Part shown: positions 57,031-64,000 of the stretch, piece after piece
How the letters are laid out: each line of letters begins with the position of its first letter
Numbering within the stretch: the first letter of the stretch is position 1
NCBI GenBank assembly: GCA_021774335.1
Contig: JAJFJD010000001.1
Coordinates: forward strand, 1 to 64,000
Source: Alphaproteobacteria bacterium
Lineage (GTDB): Bacteria; Pseudomonadota; Alphaproteobacteria; UBA8366
Length of the DNA: 64,000 nt
Reading direction: 5' to 3'
Translations under genes and position numbers: made by a program
The notes under the pieces: generated by a model
The model's input: only the letters and a program-made list of their open reading frames with translations
Database searches by the model: none
What the model was told of the DNA's origin: nothing

Positions 57031-57534
57031 TCAGCGGCTGTCTCCGACATGATCAAGAATTCTGAAGGATACGGGCACGCGGTAGATATCGTCGCGAAGG
57101 TCGCAGGAGTCCTCACGCCATTCCGTCGGATCGAGGTCCGGGAACACGGTGTCGCCCTCGACCGCCTCATGCACGCGCGTCAGATAAATCCGCTGCGCCA
57201 GCGGCAGCGCGGCCCGATACAGATCGCCGCCGCCGATAATCATGATTTCATCCGCGCCATGCGCCGCCGCCCTCTCCAACGCATCCGGCAGCGACTGCAC
57301 AACCTCCACCCCGTCCCATCGCCGCGACGGATCGCGGGTGACGACGATATTCAGCCGGCCGGGCAGCGGTCGGCCGATCGACTCGTAGGTCCGCCGACCC
57401 ATGACGATCGGTTTGCCCATCGTTACTGCCTTGAAATGCTTGAGGTCGGCCGGGATATGCCACGGCAGACCGCCATCCTTGCCGATGACATTGTTCTCGG
57501 CCATCGCCACCACAAGCGATACGCGGGGCGGCAT
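57031..57534 (-). CDS. folA: Dihydrofolate reductase
   Basis: This 167-aa NADPH enzyme regenerates tetrahydrofolate for thymidylate and other C1 reactions. Motifs visible: VVAMAENNVIGKDGGLPWHIPADLKHFK (N-terminal, quoted in part), VMGRRTYESIGRPLPGR and IIGGGDLYRAALPLAQRIYLT. The acidic active-site residue is Asp in PADLKHF. It begins 5 bases after thyA, the classic partner that oxidises methylene-THF. ATG 57534. Confidence 0.94.
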   Translation of the reverse strand: MPPRVSLVVAMAENNVIGKDGGLPWHIPADLKHFKAVTMGKPIVMGRRTYESIGRPLPGRLNIVVTRDPSRRWDGVEVVQSLPDALERAAAHGADEIMIIGGGDLYRAALPLAQRIYLTRVHEAVEGDTVFPDLDPTEWREDSCDLRDDIYRVPVSFRILDHVGDSR

Positions 57535-57539
57535 CCGAT

Positions 57540-58334
57540 CTAGACCGCAACGGCCGCGGGAATATGCGGATGGAAGCGATAGTTCTCGAGCGAAAAATCC
57601 TCGAACCGGAAGGCGAAGATATCGGTCACATCCAGGTTCAGCGTCATCGTCGGCAACGGATACGGCTCCCGCTCGAGCTGCAGATTGGCCTGCTCCAGGT
57701 GGTTCAGATAAAGGTGCGCGTCGCCGAAGGTATGGATGAACTCGCCCGCCTCCAGCCCTGTTGCCTGCGCCATCATCATGGTCAGCAATGCATAAGACGC
57801 GATGTTGAACGGCACGCCGAGAAACACGTCGGCGCTGCGCTGATAGAGCTGGCAGGACAGCCGTCCCTCCGCCACGTAGAACTGGAACAGGCAATGACAG
57901 GGTGGCAGGGCCATGCTGTCCACATCGGCGACGTTCCAGGCGCTGACGATATGCCGCCGCGAGTCCGGACTCTGTTTGATCTGGTGCACCAGCGCGGTGA
58001 TCTGATCGACCGACCGGCCGTCCGGCGTCGGCCAGGAGCGCCATTGATGACCGTAGACCGGACCTAGGTCGCCGGTCTCGTCGGCCCACTCATCCCAGAT
58101 CGAAACACCGTTCTCCTGCAGATAGCGGACATTCGTGTCGCCCCGCAGGAACCACAGCAATTCGTATACGATCGACTTCAAATGCAGCCGCTTGGTCGTA
58201 ATCATCGGAAAACCGTCACGCAGATCGTACCGGTTCTGATAGCCGAAGACGCTTACCGTCCCGGTGCCGGTGCGGTCCGTCTTCTGTGCGCCGCTATCGC
58301 GGATGTGCCGCATGAGGTCGAGATACTGTTGCAT
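57540..58334 (-). CDS. thyA: Thymidylate synthase (ThyA)
   Basis: This 264-aa enzyme methylates dUMP using methylene-THF. It has the same length as E. coli ThyA. The catalytic Cys lies in [12 protein letters not shown], and [20 protein letters not shown] and [13 protein letters not shown] are intact. ATG 58334 begins [15 protein letters not shown], the normal N-terminus, so the start is well supported although the frame is open upstream to 58643. The first 82 bases overlap the rhombosortase frame on the same strand in another phase. Confidence 0.95.
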   Translation of the reverse strand: MQQYLDLMRHIRDSGAQKTDRTGTGTVSVFGYQNRYDLRDGFPMITTKRLHLKSIVYELLWFLRGDTNVRYLQENGVSIWDEWADETGDLGPVYGHQWRSWPTPDGRSVDQITALVHQIKQSPDSRRHIVSAWNVADVDSMALPPCHCLFQFYVAEGRLSCQLYQRSADVFLGVPFNIASYALLTMMMAQATGLEAGEFIHTFGDAHLYLNHLEQANLQLEREPYPLPTMTLNLDVTDIFAFRFEDFSLENYRFHPHIPAAVAV

Positions 58335-58999
58335 ATCGCCAAGTCTACCCGCCGCCGGGAACCGGTTGAAGTGTGAAGTGCGCAAAGCGGCAAACCGCTC
58401 CGTGCGGTCCATGCCGCCGTGAGAGTGCAAAGCACCACCCCCGCGACGAAGCCGGCGAAATGCGCCTCGGTAACCGACGGCAGACTCGATAGCGGCAACA
58501 CCGCACCAGCAGACCCGCTTTCTATCGCAATCTTGCCGAGCCCGCCTATTGCCAACGCGCGATACAGCCAATCTCCGGTATTGCGCCATTGCTCGTATAC
58601 CGCGGCGATAAACAAGGTGTTGAGAAGACCGGAGAATCCGCAATACCGAACGAGCCCCGGCAATTCCAACCAGAGGACTGCATCAATCACGACGATCCCG
58701 AAGGACACCAGCAGAATTATTGTATTGATGCCGAGTCGCTGCAGCGATTCCTGGACACCGCCGAGGATGACCAGCGCCAACACATTGGCGGCAAGATGCG
58801 CCACGTCGGCATGCACCAGATGTCCGGTTACGAGACGCCACCATTCTCCGTCAGCAATGCCCGCGCGGTCATACATCAAAAGGTCCGGCTGCGGCCCCAA
58901 CGCGACATACAGCGCGAGCATGACCGACGCCAGACCGGCGGTGAACCAGGGCGGTCGAACGCCGCCCTGGTTCCGACCGGAAGGAACGAACCCGGTCAT
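58253..58999 (-). CDS. rrtA: Rhombosortase-like rhomboid intramembrane protease
   Basis: This 248-aa polytopic rhomboid-family serine protease has [23 protein letters not shown] (about 51-73, quoted in part), nucleophile Ser123 in GFSGLLN and His180 in [11 protein letters not shown]. That gives the Ser-His dyad in the small bacterial layout of rhombosortases, which cleave GlyGly-CTERM tails. It overlaps the vWA gene stop by ATGA, and that protein has such a tail. Residues about 195-248 are hydrophilic and not rhomboid-like. Residues from 222 on overlap thyA, so a frameshift or a natural tail extension is possible. The rhombosortase name rests on partner and motifs. Confidence 0.8.
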   Translation of the reverse strand: MTGFVPSGRNQGGVRPPWFTAGLASVMLALYVALGPQPDLLMYDRAGIADGEWWRLVTGHLVHADVAHLAANVLALVILGGVQESLQRLGINTIILLVSFGIVVIDAVLWLELPGLVRYCGFSGLLNTLFIAAVYEQWRNTGDWLYRALAIGGLGKIAIESGSAGAVLPLSSLPSVTEAHFAGFVAGVVLCTLTAAWTARSGLPLCALHTSTGSRRRVDLAICNSISTSCGTSAIAAHRRRTAPAPGR

Positions 59000-61179
59000 T
59001 CCTGATCCTCCTCCCGCCGGCGGCTGAAATAGACCGCCGCCGAAAAGGCGAACAGCAACGCCAATCCAAGCAGGCCGGTCGACCCGCCGCCACCGCCGCC
59101 CGAACCATGGCTGTAACTGGGCCGCGGTTTCCTGAACATCGGCGCTTTCTTGTCGACCCGCGTTACACGGACCGGCGTCTTGGCTCGTTCGGCGACGGCT
59201 TTGGTTTCCGTCGCGCGGCGGGCTTGATTGCGCCGTTCGATGCCGCGCTTGGCGAAAACCTCGTTGCGCACCACGACCATCGAGGTGTAGGGCGTGACCA
59301 ACCCATATTCGACACCGAGTTCTGTCACTACCTGCTTGCGGTCGCTGTTCTCACCGAAGTCGTCGATGTCCTGCAATTGCGCCTCGATCGCCGAGAATGC
59401 CCACAGGCGTTCGACCTCGGGATTGAGCCCCGCCGTCTTCGGAAAATCGAAGCGGGTGGTATAGGTCGTCGGCTTGCCGGAGATCAGACCATTCAAGGTC
59501 ACCGTCGCCTCCCCATCGCCACGATACTTGCCGAACACCACAAGCTGCTCGCCACGATACAGGCTGCCCAACCGCTCGGGCGTGAGATCGCTGGTGCGGA
59601 CGCCGCTGATCTTGATCCCGACCTTGTGCAGCGCCTCGTGGGTTACCTTGGAGGTCGCGGACATCACCGCCCCCACGATGTCGTCGCTGTTCGAGATGCT
59701 GATCGAGGTGCCGCCCGACGCTCGTGTCATGCCGGTCAGCAAGGGCCGATTTGCGCTGTTGCCCATGACGAAGGTGAACAACCGCACGTCCGCCTTGCGG
59801 ACCAAGTTGAGGAACACCTTCTTGCGGGTCTCACCCACATTGGCGACACCGTCGGTCACCAGCAGGATCGCCGTGGTGCGGTCGGCCTCGACGAAGTTGA
59901 GGCCGAGTTTGAGACCGTCGAACAGGTTGGTGCCCTTGTTCGGCTGGACATTCTCCAACAGCGTGACGGCCTTCTTCACATTGTCCGGCGTGGCGGGCAG
60001 GAAGCCGGAGGTGAGCTCCGATGCCGTCTGGTCGAACAGCACGATCCGGAACCGGTCGACCGGACGCAGTTTCGCGACGCCGCGGGCCACGCCCTCGGTC
60101 AGGGTATGGAATTTCCGTTTCATCGACCCCGACTTGTCGAGCACGAACACCCAATCACGGCCCTCGACGATCGGCTTCAAATCATCGCCGGGCGTCAGCA
60201 CCATCATGAAGGTGCCGGGCTTACCCGGGTCCGGGCGGTGCGCCACCAGGTCGACGCTGCCCGGCAGGTTTTCGGCCTGACGCCAATAGACGACGATATC
60301 CGTATCGAGGCGGAAGGACGGCGATGCGGCCCGCGGCGCCACCCGGACCGGAGTCACCGCCTCGCCTTCGTCGATCGAATGGTTGGGCCGCGCCGGCACG
60401 GCGATGACCTTATCGTCGCGATCCTGCCCGGCGGCGTCACTAGCCGCTGGCGACGGCGCACTGGATTTGCCGCCGCGATTGTCCATATGGACGCGCCATT
60501 CCTGATCGGACACCTGCGTGACCACTGCCTGCGGATGTTTCGGCAACCGCAGCGCCGCAACCGGATAGGACGACCGGAGATGCAGGTCGAAGCTGAACTG
60601 TCCCGCGACCTCCTCGCTCGCCGTCCAGAAGGCGAGCTTGGCATCATCGACGCCGCCCTCTTCCAGCGGATAGACATAGCGGCCGATGCTCGTGTCGATA
60701 TGCGCCGGCTGGATGTAGGTCAGGCGGATCCGAACATCCTTACCCGCACGCACCGGCGTTACCGAAATGTCGAAGGTTTTGTGCGAATCCTGTTCGGTCA
60801 GGGCCGCTTCCCGCCCCGCCTTTTTTTCTTCCTCATAAACCTCCCGCGCCTTTTTCTTGGCCAACACCTCACCGGTCACCGGCTTCCCGTCAATCCAATA
60901 GGTGAATCCCGACACCGCCGCCTTCTTCGGCACCGGGAAGGAATAGATCGCCTCAAAATCCTTGCCATGCGGATTCCGGAAGACCTGTTCGACTGCGGTG
61001 ATCGCATAACCGTCCTCGACCGTCACCCGCACGGCCTGGTCTTGGATCACCAACGGCGGCGTGGTGCCGTCCGACGGGCTCAACAACCCGGCAGCGGACG
61101 ACTCCTCCGCCAGAATGACTGCGCCCGCGAGGATCCCGGCGGAGAGCAGCGCATATCGCCAAATTCGAGAAATCATCAT
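58996..61179 (-). CDS. VIT/vWA-domain exported protein with GlyGly-CTERM tail
   Basis: This 727-aa secreted protein has a signal peptide (about 1-30), a VIT domain (about 40-170, VFRNPHGKDFEAIYSFPVP), a linker rich in Ala/Pro, and a vWA domain (about 343-520). The MIDAS residues are DKSGSM (348-353), Thr417 and TDG (442-444). The C-terminus is a GlyGly-CTERM signal: SGGGGGG, one hydrophobic helix, then RRREE (about 692-727). This is a target for rhombosortase cleavage and surface transfer. ATG 61179 has AAAGGAG eight bases upstream. It is coupled to the rhombosortase gene and controlled by three upstream palindromes. Confidence 0.9.
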   Translation of the reverse strand: MMISRIWRYALLSAGILAGAVILAEESSAAGLLSPSDGTTPPLVIQDQAVRVTVEDGYAITAVEQVFRNPHGKDFEAIYSFPVPKKAAVSGFTYWIDGKPVTGEVLAKKKAREVYEEEKKAGREAALTEQDSHKTFDISVTPVRAGKDVRIRLTYIQPAHIDTSIGRYVYPLEEGGVDDAKLAFWTASEEVAGQFSFDLHLRSSYPVAALRLPKHPQAVVTQVSDQEWRVHMDNRGGKSSAPSPAASDAAGQDRDDKVIAVPARPNHSIDEGEAVTPVRVAPRAASPSFRLDTDIVVYWRQAENLPGSVDLVAHRPDPGKPGTFMMVLTPGDDLKPIVEGRDWVFVLDKSGSMKRKFHTLTEGVARGVAKLRPVDRFRIVLFDQTASELTSGFLPATPDNVKKAVTLLENVQPNKGTNLFDGLKLGLNFVEADRTTAILLVTDGVANVGETRKKVFLNLVRKADVRLFTFVMGNSANRPLLTGMTRASGGTSISISNSDDIVGAVMSATSKVTHEALHKVGIKISGVRTSDLTPERLGSLYRGEQLVVFGKYRGDGEATVTLNGLISGKPTTYTTRFDFPKTAGLNPEVERLWAFSAIEAQLQDIDDFGENSDRKQVVTELGVEYGLVTPYTSMVVVRNEVFAKRGIERRNQARRATETKAVAERAKTPVRVTRVDKKAPMFRKPRPSYSHGSGGGGGGSTGLLGLALLFAFSAAVYFSRRREEDQE

Positions 61180-61202
61180 CGGAATACTCCTTTCCCATTA
61201 AA

Positions 61203-61215
61203 TGAACATTGTTCA
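61203..61215. promoter_or_regulatory. Operator palindrome site 1 (TGAAC-N3-GTTCA)
   Basis: TGAACATTGTTCA lies within a longer perfect palindrome of 11-base arms (61198-61220) only about 20 bases before the vWA ATG. It is very probably the binding site of a TetR-type or similar dimeric repressor. Confidence 0.8.
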
Positions 61216-61304
61216 TTTAAAATGCCGACGATCCCACACACTGGCCGGCGACATCACCGAACCGCGATTTGAAGCCCAGTTATGGCTTCTGCCGAACGAT
61301 TAAA

Positions 61305-61317
61305 TGAACGTTGTTCA
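61305..61317. promoter_or_regulatory. Operator palindrome site 2
   Basis: TGAACGTTGTTCA with flanking TTAAA and GATAA is centred 102 bases from site 1. The left arm matches site 1 over 10 bases. Confidence 0.8.
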
Positions 61318-61357
61318 GATAAACATGCCGCAACACGGTCAAGCGAGTCAAGATAAA

Positions 61358-61370
61358 TAAACATCGTTCA
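61358..61370. promoter_or_regulatory. Operator palindrome site 3 (degenerate)
   Basis: TAAACATCGTTCA, followed by ATTAA, is centred 53 bases from site 2 and one base off the core in its left half. Spacings of 53 and 102 bases are near 5 and 10 helical turns, which would put all three sites on one face of the DNA. Confidence 0.7.
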
Positions 61371-61448
61371 ATTAATGCTTTTGGATGAGATAGCAGTTTC
61401 GAGAGGCAAAAAGCGGCGAGATCGACCGAAAAGTGCGCAATTGCAGCC

Positions 61449-61510
61449 TTTCCCGACAGACAGGCCTTTATATAAGGGCCGGAAAACCCTATATTTCTCC
61501 TGTCGGGAAA
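61449..61510. repeat. 11-bp inverted repeat at the ssrA promoter/5' end
   Basis: TTTCCCGACAG (61449-61459) and CTGTCGGGAAA (61500-61510) are exact inverted copies 40 bases apart. The spacer contains a near-palindrome GGCCTTTATATAAGGGCC with a TATATA core that could be a -10 element. The arms could be an operator pair, or stem arms of the tmRNA precursor. Confidence 0.7.
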
Positions 61511-61520
61511 CCGACTATGG

Positions 61521-61787
61521 TGCTAAATGACCTTGTGAAATAAGCGCTGCGGACCCGGGGGCGGTACCCGGCGCCTCCACCATAATTCGGACCCGGTTGG
61601 GTTCAGGCATGGGGGCGAAATAGGATCGACGCGCGTGGTAAAGACTTGGTTTGTGCCCGGCATGGTACCACCGTTATCGGGCTATTTCGCTAATTGCGAA
61701 TGATAACTCAGCGGGCGAAGCCCGCCTCGCTGCTTAATCTAATTAAGTAAGCGCGGTCCGGGGGGCACCGGGCAACAGAAGCCCCCC
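61521..61787 (+). ncRNA. ssrA: Permuted two-piece tmRNA
   Basis: In this circularly permuted gene the acceptor end comes first: a T arm (CCGGG, loop GGCGGTA, CCCGG) and CGCCTCCACCA ending at 61582. The coding piece begins at 61611 with GGGGGCGAAATAGGATCGACG. GGGGGCG and CGCCTCC pair to form the acceptor stem (one G-U). The 28-base spacer (61583-61610) is excised. The tag frame from resume codon GCG (61697) reads ANDNSAGEARLAA and stops at TAA. A final hairpin GGGGGGC/GCCCCCC (61760-61787) closes the coding piece. tmRNA rescues stalled ribosomes. The outer ends are approximate. Confidence 0.92.
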
Positions 61788-61855
61788 AACTTTCCGGCGC
61801 GTGACTTTCCGCACTTGAAGGGACGTACGACTGTGGTAGAACCGGTCCCTACACC

Positions 61856-62344
61856 ATGACGGAAGATTTGCTTCAATATGATCGGCTGGTCGAGCGGGCG
61901 TTGAAAAACGTCGTTCGCGAGGCGCTGACTTTTGTGTCCGAGCACGGTTTGCCCGGCGCACACCATCTGTATGTCACGTTCCGCACCGACCACCCGGACG
62001 TCACGTTGTCCGACGAGCTTCGCGAGAAGTATCCGTTGGAGATGACGATCGTCCTGCAATACCAGTTCTGGGACCTCATCATTGGCGACGAACAGTTCGA
62101 AGTGACGCTCAGTTTCAACGACCGCCATCAACGGCTCGTCGTGCCCTTCTCCGCGGTCAACGCATTCGCCGATCCATCGGTCAACTTCGCGCTGCAGTTC
62201 CAGCCCGCCGAAGCGGCCGCGCAGAATGACGATACGGCCGGCCAACCGGCCGAGGCGGTCGGCGACGGCGCAAATACCGACGGCGAGCCCGCCGAAAACC
62301 CCACCGACAACATCATCCCCCTGGATACCTTCCGCAAGGACTAG
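61856..62344 (+). CDS. sspB: SspB, ClpXP adaptor for ssrA-tagged proteins
   Basis: This 162-aa alpha-type SspB has the substrate-binding domain (about 5-115) with GLPGAHHLYVTFRTDHPDV and DLIIGDEQFEVTLSF, a flexible Ala/Asp-rich linker and the ClpX-docking tail DNIIPLDTFRKD. It delivers proteins carrying the tmRNA tag to ClpXP. The tag encoded just upstream keeps the ANDN part that alpha SspB reads. An AGGGAC/GTCCCT inverted repeat (61819-61850) lies before the ATG, and no clear Shine-Dalgarno is visible. It is co-oriented with ssrA, 69 bases after it. Confidence 0.92.
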   Translation: MTEDLLQYDRLVERALKNVVREALTFVSEHGLPGAHHLYVTFRTDHPDVTLSDELREKYPLEMTIVLQYQFWDLIIGDEQFEVTLSFNDRHQRLVVPFSAVNAFADPSVNFALQFQPAEAAAQNDDTAGQPAEAVGDGANTDGEPAENPTDNIIPLDTFRKD

Positions 62345-62398
62345 CGCCGGCAGGTCCAGGGCTCCTCCCACATACCCTCCCGGGAGAGGACCTAGGCG

Positions 62399-63238
62399 AT
62401 GGTTCAAGACGATTTGAAGTCAAAAGCCGAAGCGTTCCATAAACTCCATACCGACCCAAAAGTGCTGGTCCTGCCCAATGCCTGGGATGTAGCGTCTGCC
62501 CTCATCCTGGCCGAAGCCGGCTTTCCGGCCATCGCCTCGACCAGCGCCGGCGTCGCCTTCTCGCGCGGGTTCCCGGACGGCGAAGCGATTAGCCGGGACG
62601 AGATGCTCGACGAGGTCGCCAAGATGACGGCACGGGTAGATATCCCGGTCACCGCCGACTTGGAAGCTGGTTACGGCGCCAACCCGGAAGATGTCGCCGA
62701 GACAGTGCGCCGCGCTATCGACGCAGGGGCTGTCGGTGCGAATATCGAAGACGGAACGACGGACGGGGATGAGCCGCTGTTTGACTTCACCCTCGGCGTC
62801 GAACGAATTCAGGCGGGACGCGAAGCCGCCGATGAGGCGGGCATTCCATTCGTCATCAATGCCCGCACGGACGGCTTCATCCGGATCGGCCGCGACGCCG
62901 CGGTGCTGGACGATGCGATCAAACGCGCGAATGCCTATTACAAGGCCGGCGCCCGCAGCTTGTTTATCCCAGGCGTTGCCGACGGCCAGACAATCGGCCG
63001 CCTCGCCGCCGACATCGGCGGACCGATCAATATCCTCGCCGGCCCCAAGACGCCGCCGGTGGCCGAGCTAGAAGCCCTCGGCGTGGCCCGGCTCAGCGTC
63101 GGCGGCAGCATCGCCCGTGCCGCCTATACGCTGGCGCGGCAAGCCGCCGAAGAGTTGCGGGATTTGGGCACCTATCAATACACCGAAGACACCTACAGCA
63201 ATCGCGACCTGAACAAGCTGCTCGGCCCGGACGACTGA
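62399..63238 (+). CDS. Isocitrate lyase/PEP mutase family protein
   Basis: This 279-aa TIM-barrel enzyme has VLPNAWDVASALILAEAGF, the TADLEAGYG block with Mg-binding acids, EDGTTDGDE and NARTDGF. Members cleave or rearrange C-C or P-C bonds of 2-methylisocitrate, oxaloacetate or phosphonopyruvate. The catalytic-loop KKCGH of isocitrate lyases is absent, so this is the broad carboxyphosphonoenolpyruvate/oxaloacetate-type branch with unknown substrate. ATG 62399 has GGGAGAGGA upstream. The SDR gene follows 52 bases later and may be cotranscribed. Confidence 0.87.
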   Translation: MVQDDLKSKAEAFHKLHTDPKVLVLPNAWDVASALILAEAGFPAIASTSAGVAFSRGFPDGEAISRDEMLDEVAKMTARVDIPVTADLEAGYGANPEDVAETVRRAIDAGAVGANIEDGTTDGDEPLFDFTLGVERIQAGREAADEAGIPFVINARTDGFIRIGRDAAVLDDAIKRANAYYKAGARSLFIPGVADGQTIGRLAADIGGPINILAGPKTPPVAELEALGVARLSVGGSIARAAYTLARQAAEELRDLGTYQYTEDTYSNRDLNKLLGPDD

Positions 63239-63290
63239 ACGGCGGCACCCAACCAGCATTTATGAAAGACACGAAAAGGAACGCCCGATT

Positions 63291-64000
63291 ATGAGCAACG
63301 TGACCATCGTTACCGGCGGCAGCCGGGGTATCGGTGCAGCGACCGCACGGCTCTGCGGTGAGCATGGACATGCCGTCTGCGTCGCCTATCGGTCGGAAGC
63401 CGAGCTTGCGAACACCGTTGTCGCCGACATTGAAAAAACCGGCGGCAAGGCCATCGCGGTCCAAGCCGATACGGCGGTCGAAGCCGACATCATGCGGATG
63501 TTCGACACCGCGGCCGAATCGCTCGGCCCGATCACCGGTCTGGTCAACAACGCCGGAATCCACGGCCCGCGCGGACGGCTCGAGGCCCTCGGTGCGGGTG
63601 ACATTGCCGAGGTACTGCAGGTCAATGTCGCAGGATATTTTCTCTGCGCCCGCGAGGCGGTGCGCCGCATGTCGACGAAACACGGCGGCACGGGTGGTGC
63701 GATCGTGAACATCTCCTCCGGATCGGCCAACATCGGGTCGGCCGGCGAAGGAATCCTCTATGCCGCGTCCAAGGGCGCGGTCAATTCGCTGACCATCGGC
63801 CTGGCTCAAGAAGTCGCGGCTGAGGGCATTCGCGTGAATACGGTCAGCCCCGGCCTGACCTTCCCCGGCATGCCGCCGCAGGACAAGGTCGACGAGATTG
63901 CGCCGAAGCTGCCGATGGGCCGCGCCGGCCGGCCGGAAGAAATCGCCGAGGCGATCTGCTGGCTGCTGTCGGACAAGGCGTCCTACACGTCGGCGGCCAA
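63291..64000 (+). CDS. SDR-family oxidoreductase, truncated by the window end
   Basis: This classical short-chain dehydrogenase/reductase starts at ATG 63291 with AAAGGA upstream. Visible are the cofactor loop TGGSRGIGAATA, NNAG, the Ser-Tyr-Lys triad (SSGSANIGSAGEGILYAASKG, quoted in part) and VSPGL. About 236 residues are present, ending in YTSAA where the terminal domain begins, so only roughly 10-15 residues are missing. Substrate is unknown. Confidence 0.9.
   Translation, partial: MSNVTIVTGGSRGIGAATARLCGEHGHAVCVAYRSEAELANTVVADIEKTGGKAIAVQADTAVEADIMRMFDTAAESLGPITGLVNNAGIHGPRGRLEALGAGDIAEVLQVNVAGYFLCAREAVRRMSTKHGGTGGAIVNISSGSANIGSAGEGILYAASKGAVNSLTIGLAQEVAAEGIRVNTVSPGLTFPGMPPQDKVDEIAPKLPMGRAGRPEEIAEAICWLLSDKASYTSAA

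Noticed and set aside
61203..61215. LexA (SOS) box at the palindrome before the vWA gene
   Set aside because: The alphaproteobacterial LexA site is a direct repeat GTTC-N7-GTTC, and the Gram-positive type has N4 between GAAC and GTTC. Here the spacing is N3.
59107..61272. A 721-aa plus-strand frame opposite the vWA gene
   Set aside because: It is antisense to a clear VIT/vWA gene, rich in Arg, Gly and His as expected from reading the complement of GC-rich codons, and it has no domain.

Overview
This 64-kb window is ordinary-looking chromosomal DNA from an alphaproteobacterium, most likely a member of or near the Rhodospirillales. The evidence is: a circularly permuted, two-piece tmRNA gene with an alpha-type SspB adaptor beside it; a TetR/COQ9-fold protein; hflK-hflC-DUF2065-degP and mreBCD-mrdA-rodA clusters; a bactofilin; and GC-rich codon use throughout. 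Genes are densely packed with many ATGA overlaps. I see no CRISPR array, no intact phage and no insertion sequence.

Layout. 0.1-5.5 kb: a type I secretion operon with two different ABC subunits and an HlyD adaptor. The second ABC subunit has lost its Walker A lysine. 5.7-12.8 kb: a small helical protein, a TauD-type dioxygenase, a glycine-zipper lipoprotein, a large alpha/beta hydrolase, an M28 peptidase, a cupin and a bactofilin. 13-14.4 kb: an amidase. 14.4-24.7 kb: a complete respiratory nitrate reductase operon, narK1-narK2-narGHJI plus a parvulin-type isomerase. It is divergent from a Crp/Fnr regulator (25-25.7 kb), and the gap between them holds two FNR-type boxes. 25.7-30 kb: MlrC-like M81 protein, YjdF-like membrane protein, PPK2 and a radical SAM/SPASM protein. 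30.1-31.9 kb: a small islet with an acyltransferase, bounded by an intact tRNA-Lys(CTT) and a decayed 36-bp copy of that tRNA's 3' end. 32.1-37.7 kb: the rod-shape operon. 38.2-41.6 kb: ilvBN-ilvC. 41.8-43.7 kb: miaA and serB, divergent. 43.7-46.2 kb: two tandem paralogous MFS transporters. 46.4-50.4 kb: hflK-hflC-DUF2065-degP. 50.5-57 kb: mrp with a (CAG)9 poly-Gln linker, a CAP protein, a class III alcohol dehydrogenase, a TetR/COQ9-fold protein, a prolyl oligopeptidase and a class II amidotransferase. 57-58.3 kb: folA and thyA. 58.3-61.2 kb: a rhombosortase-like rhomboid protease and a VIT/vWA protein with a GlyGly-CTERM tail. 61.2-62.3 kb: three palindromic operators, permuted ssrA and sspB. 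62.4-64 kb: a PEP mutase/isocitrate lyase family protein and a truncated SDR.

How the genes work together. The most distinctive region is 58.25-62.35 kb. A surface-type VIT/vWA protein is translationally coupled to the intramembrane protease that probably processes its tail. Upstream of it lie three TGAAC-N3-GTTCA-like palindromes. Next comes the tmRNA gene, followed directly by sspB, so the degradation tag and the adaptor that reads it are neighbours. The second notable system is the heterodimeric type I secretion exporter. The nitrate cluster is a self-contained anaerobic respiration module with its own regulator and import/exchange porters.
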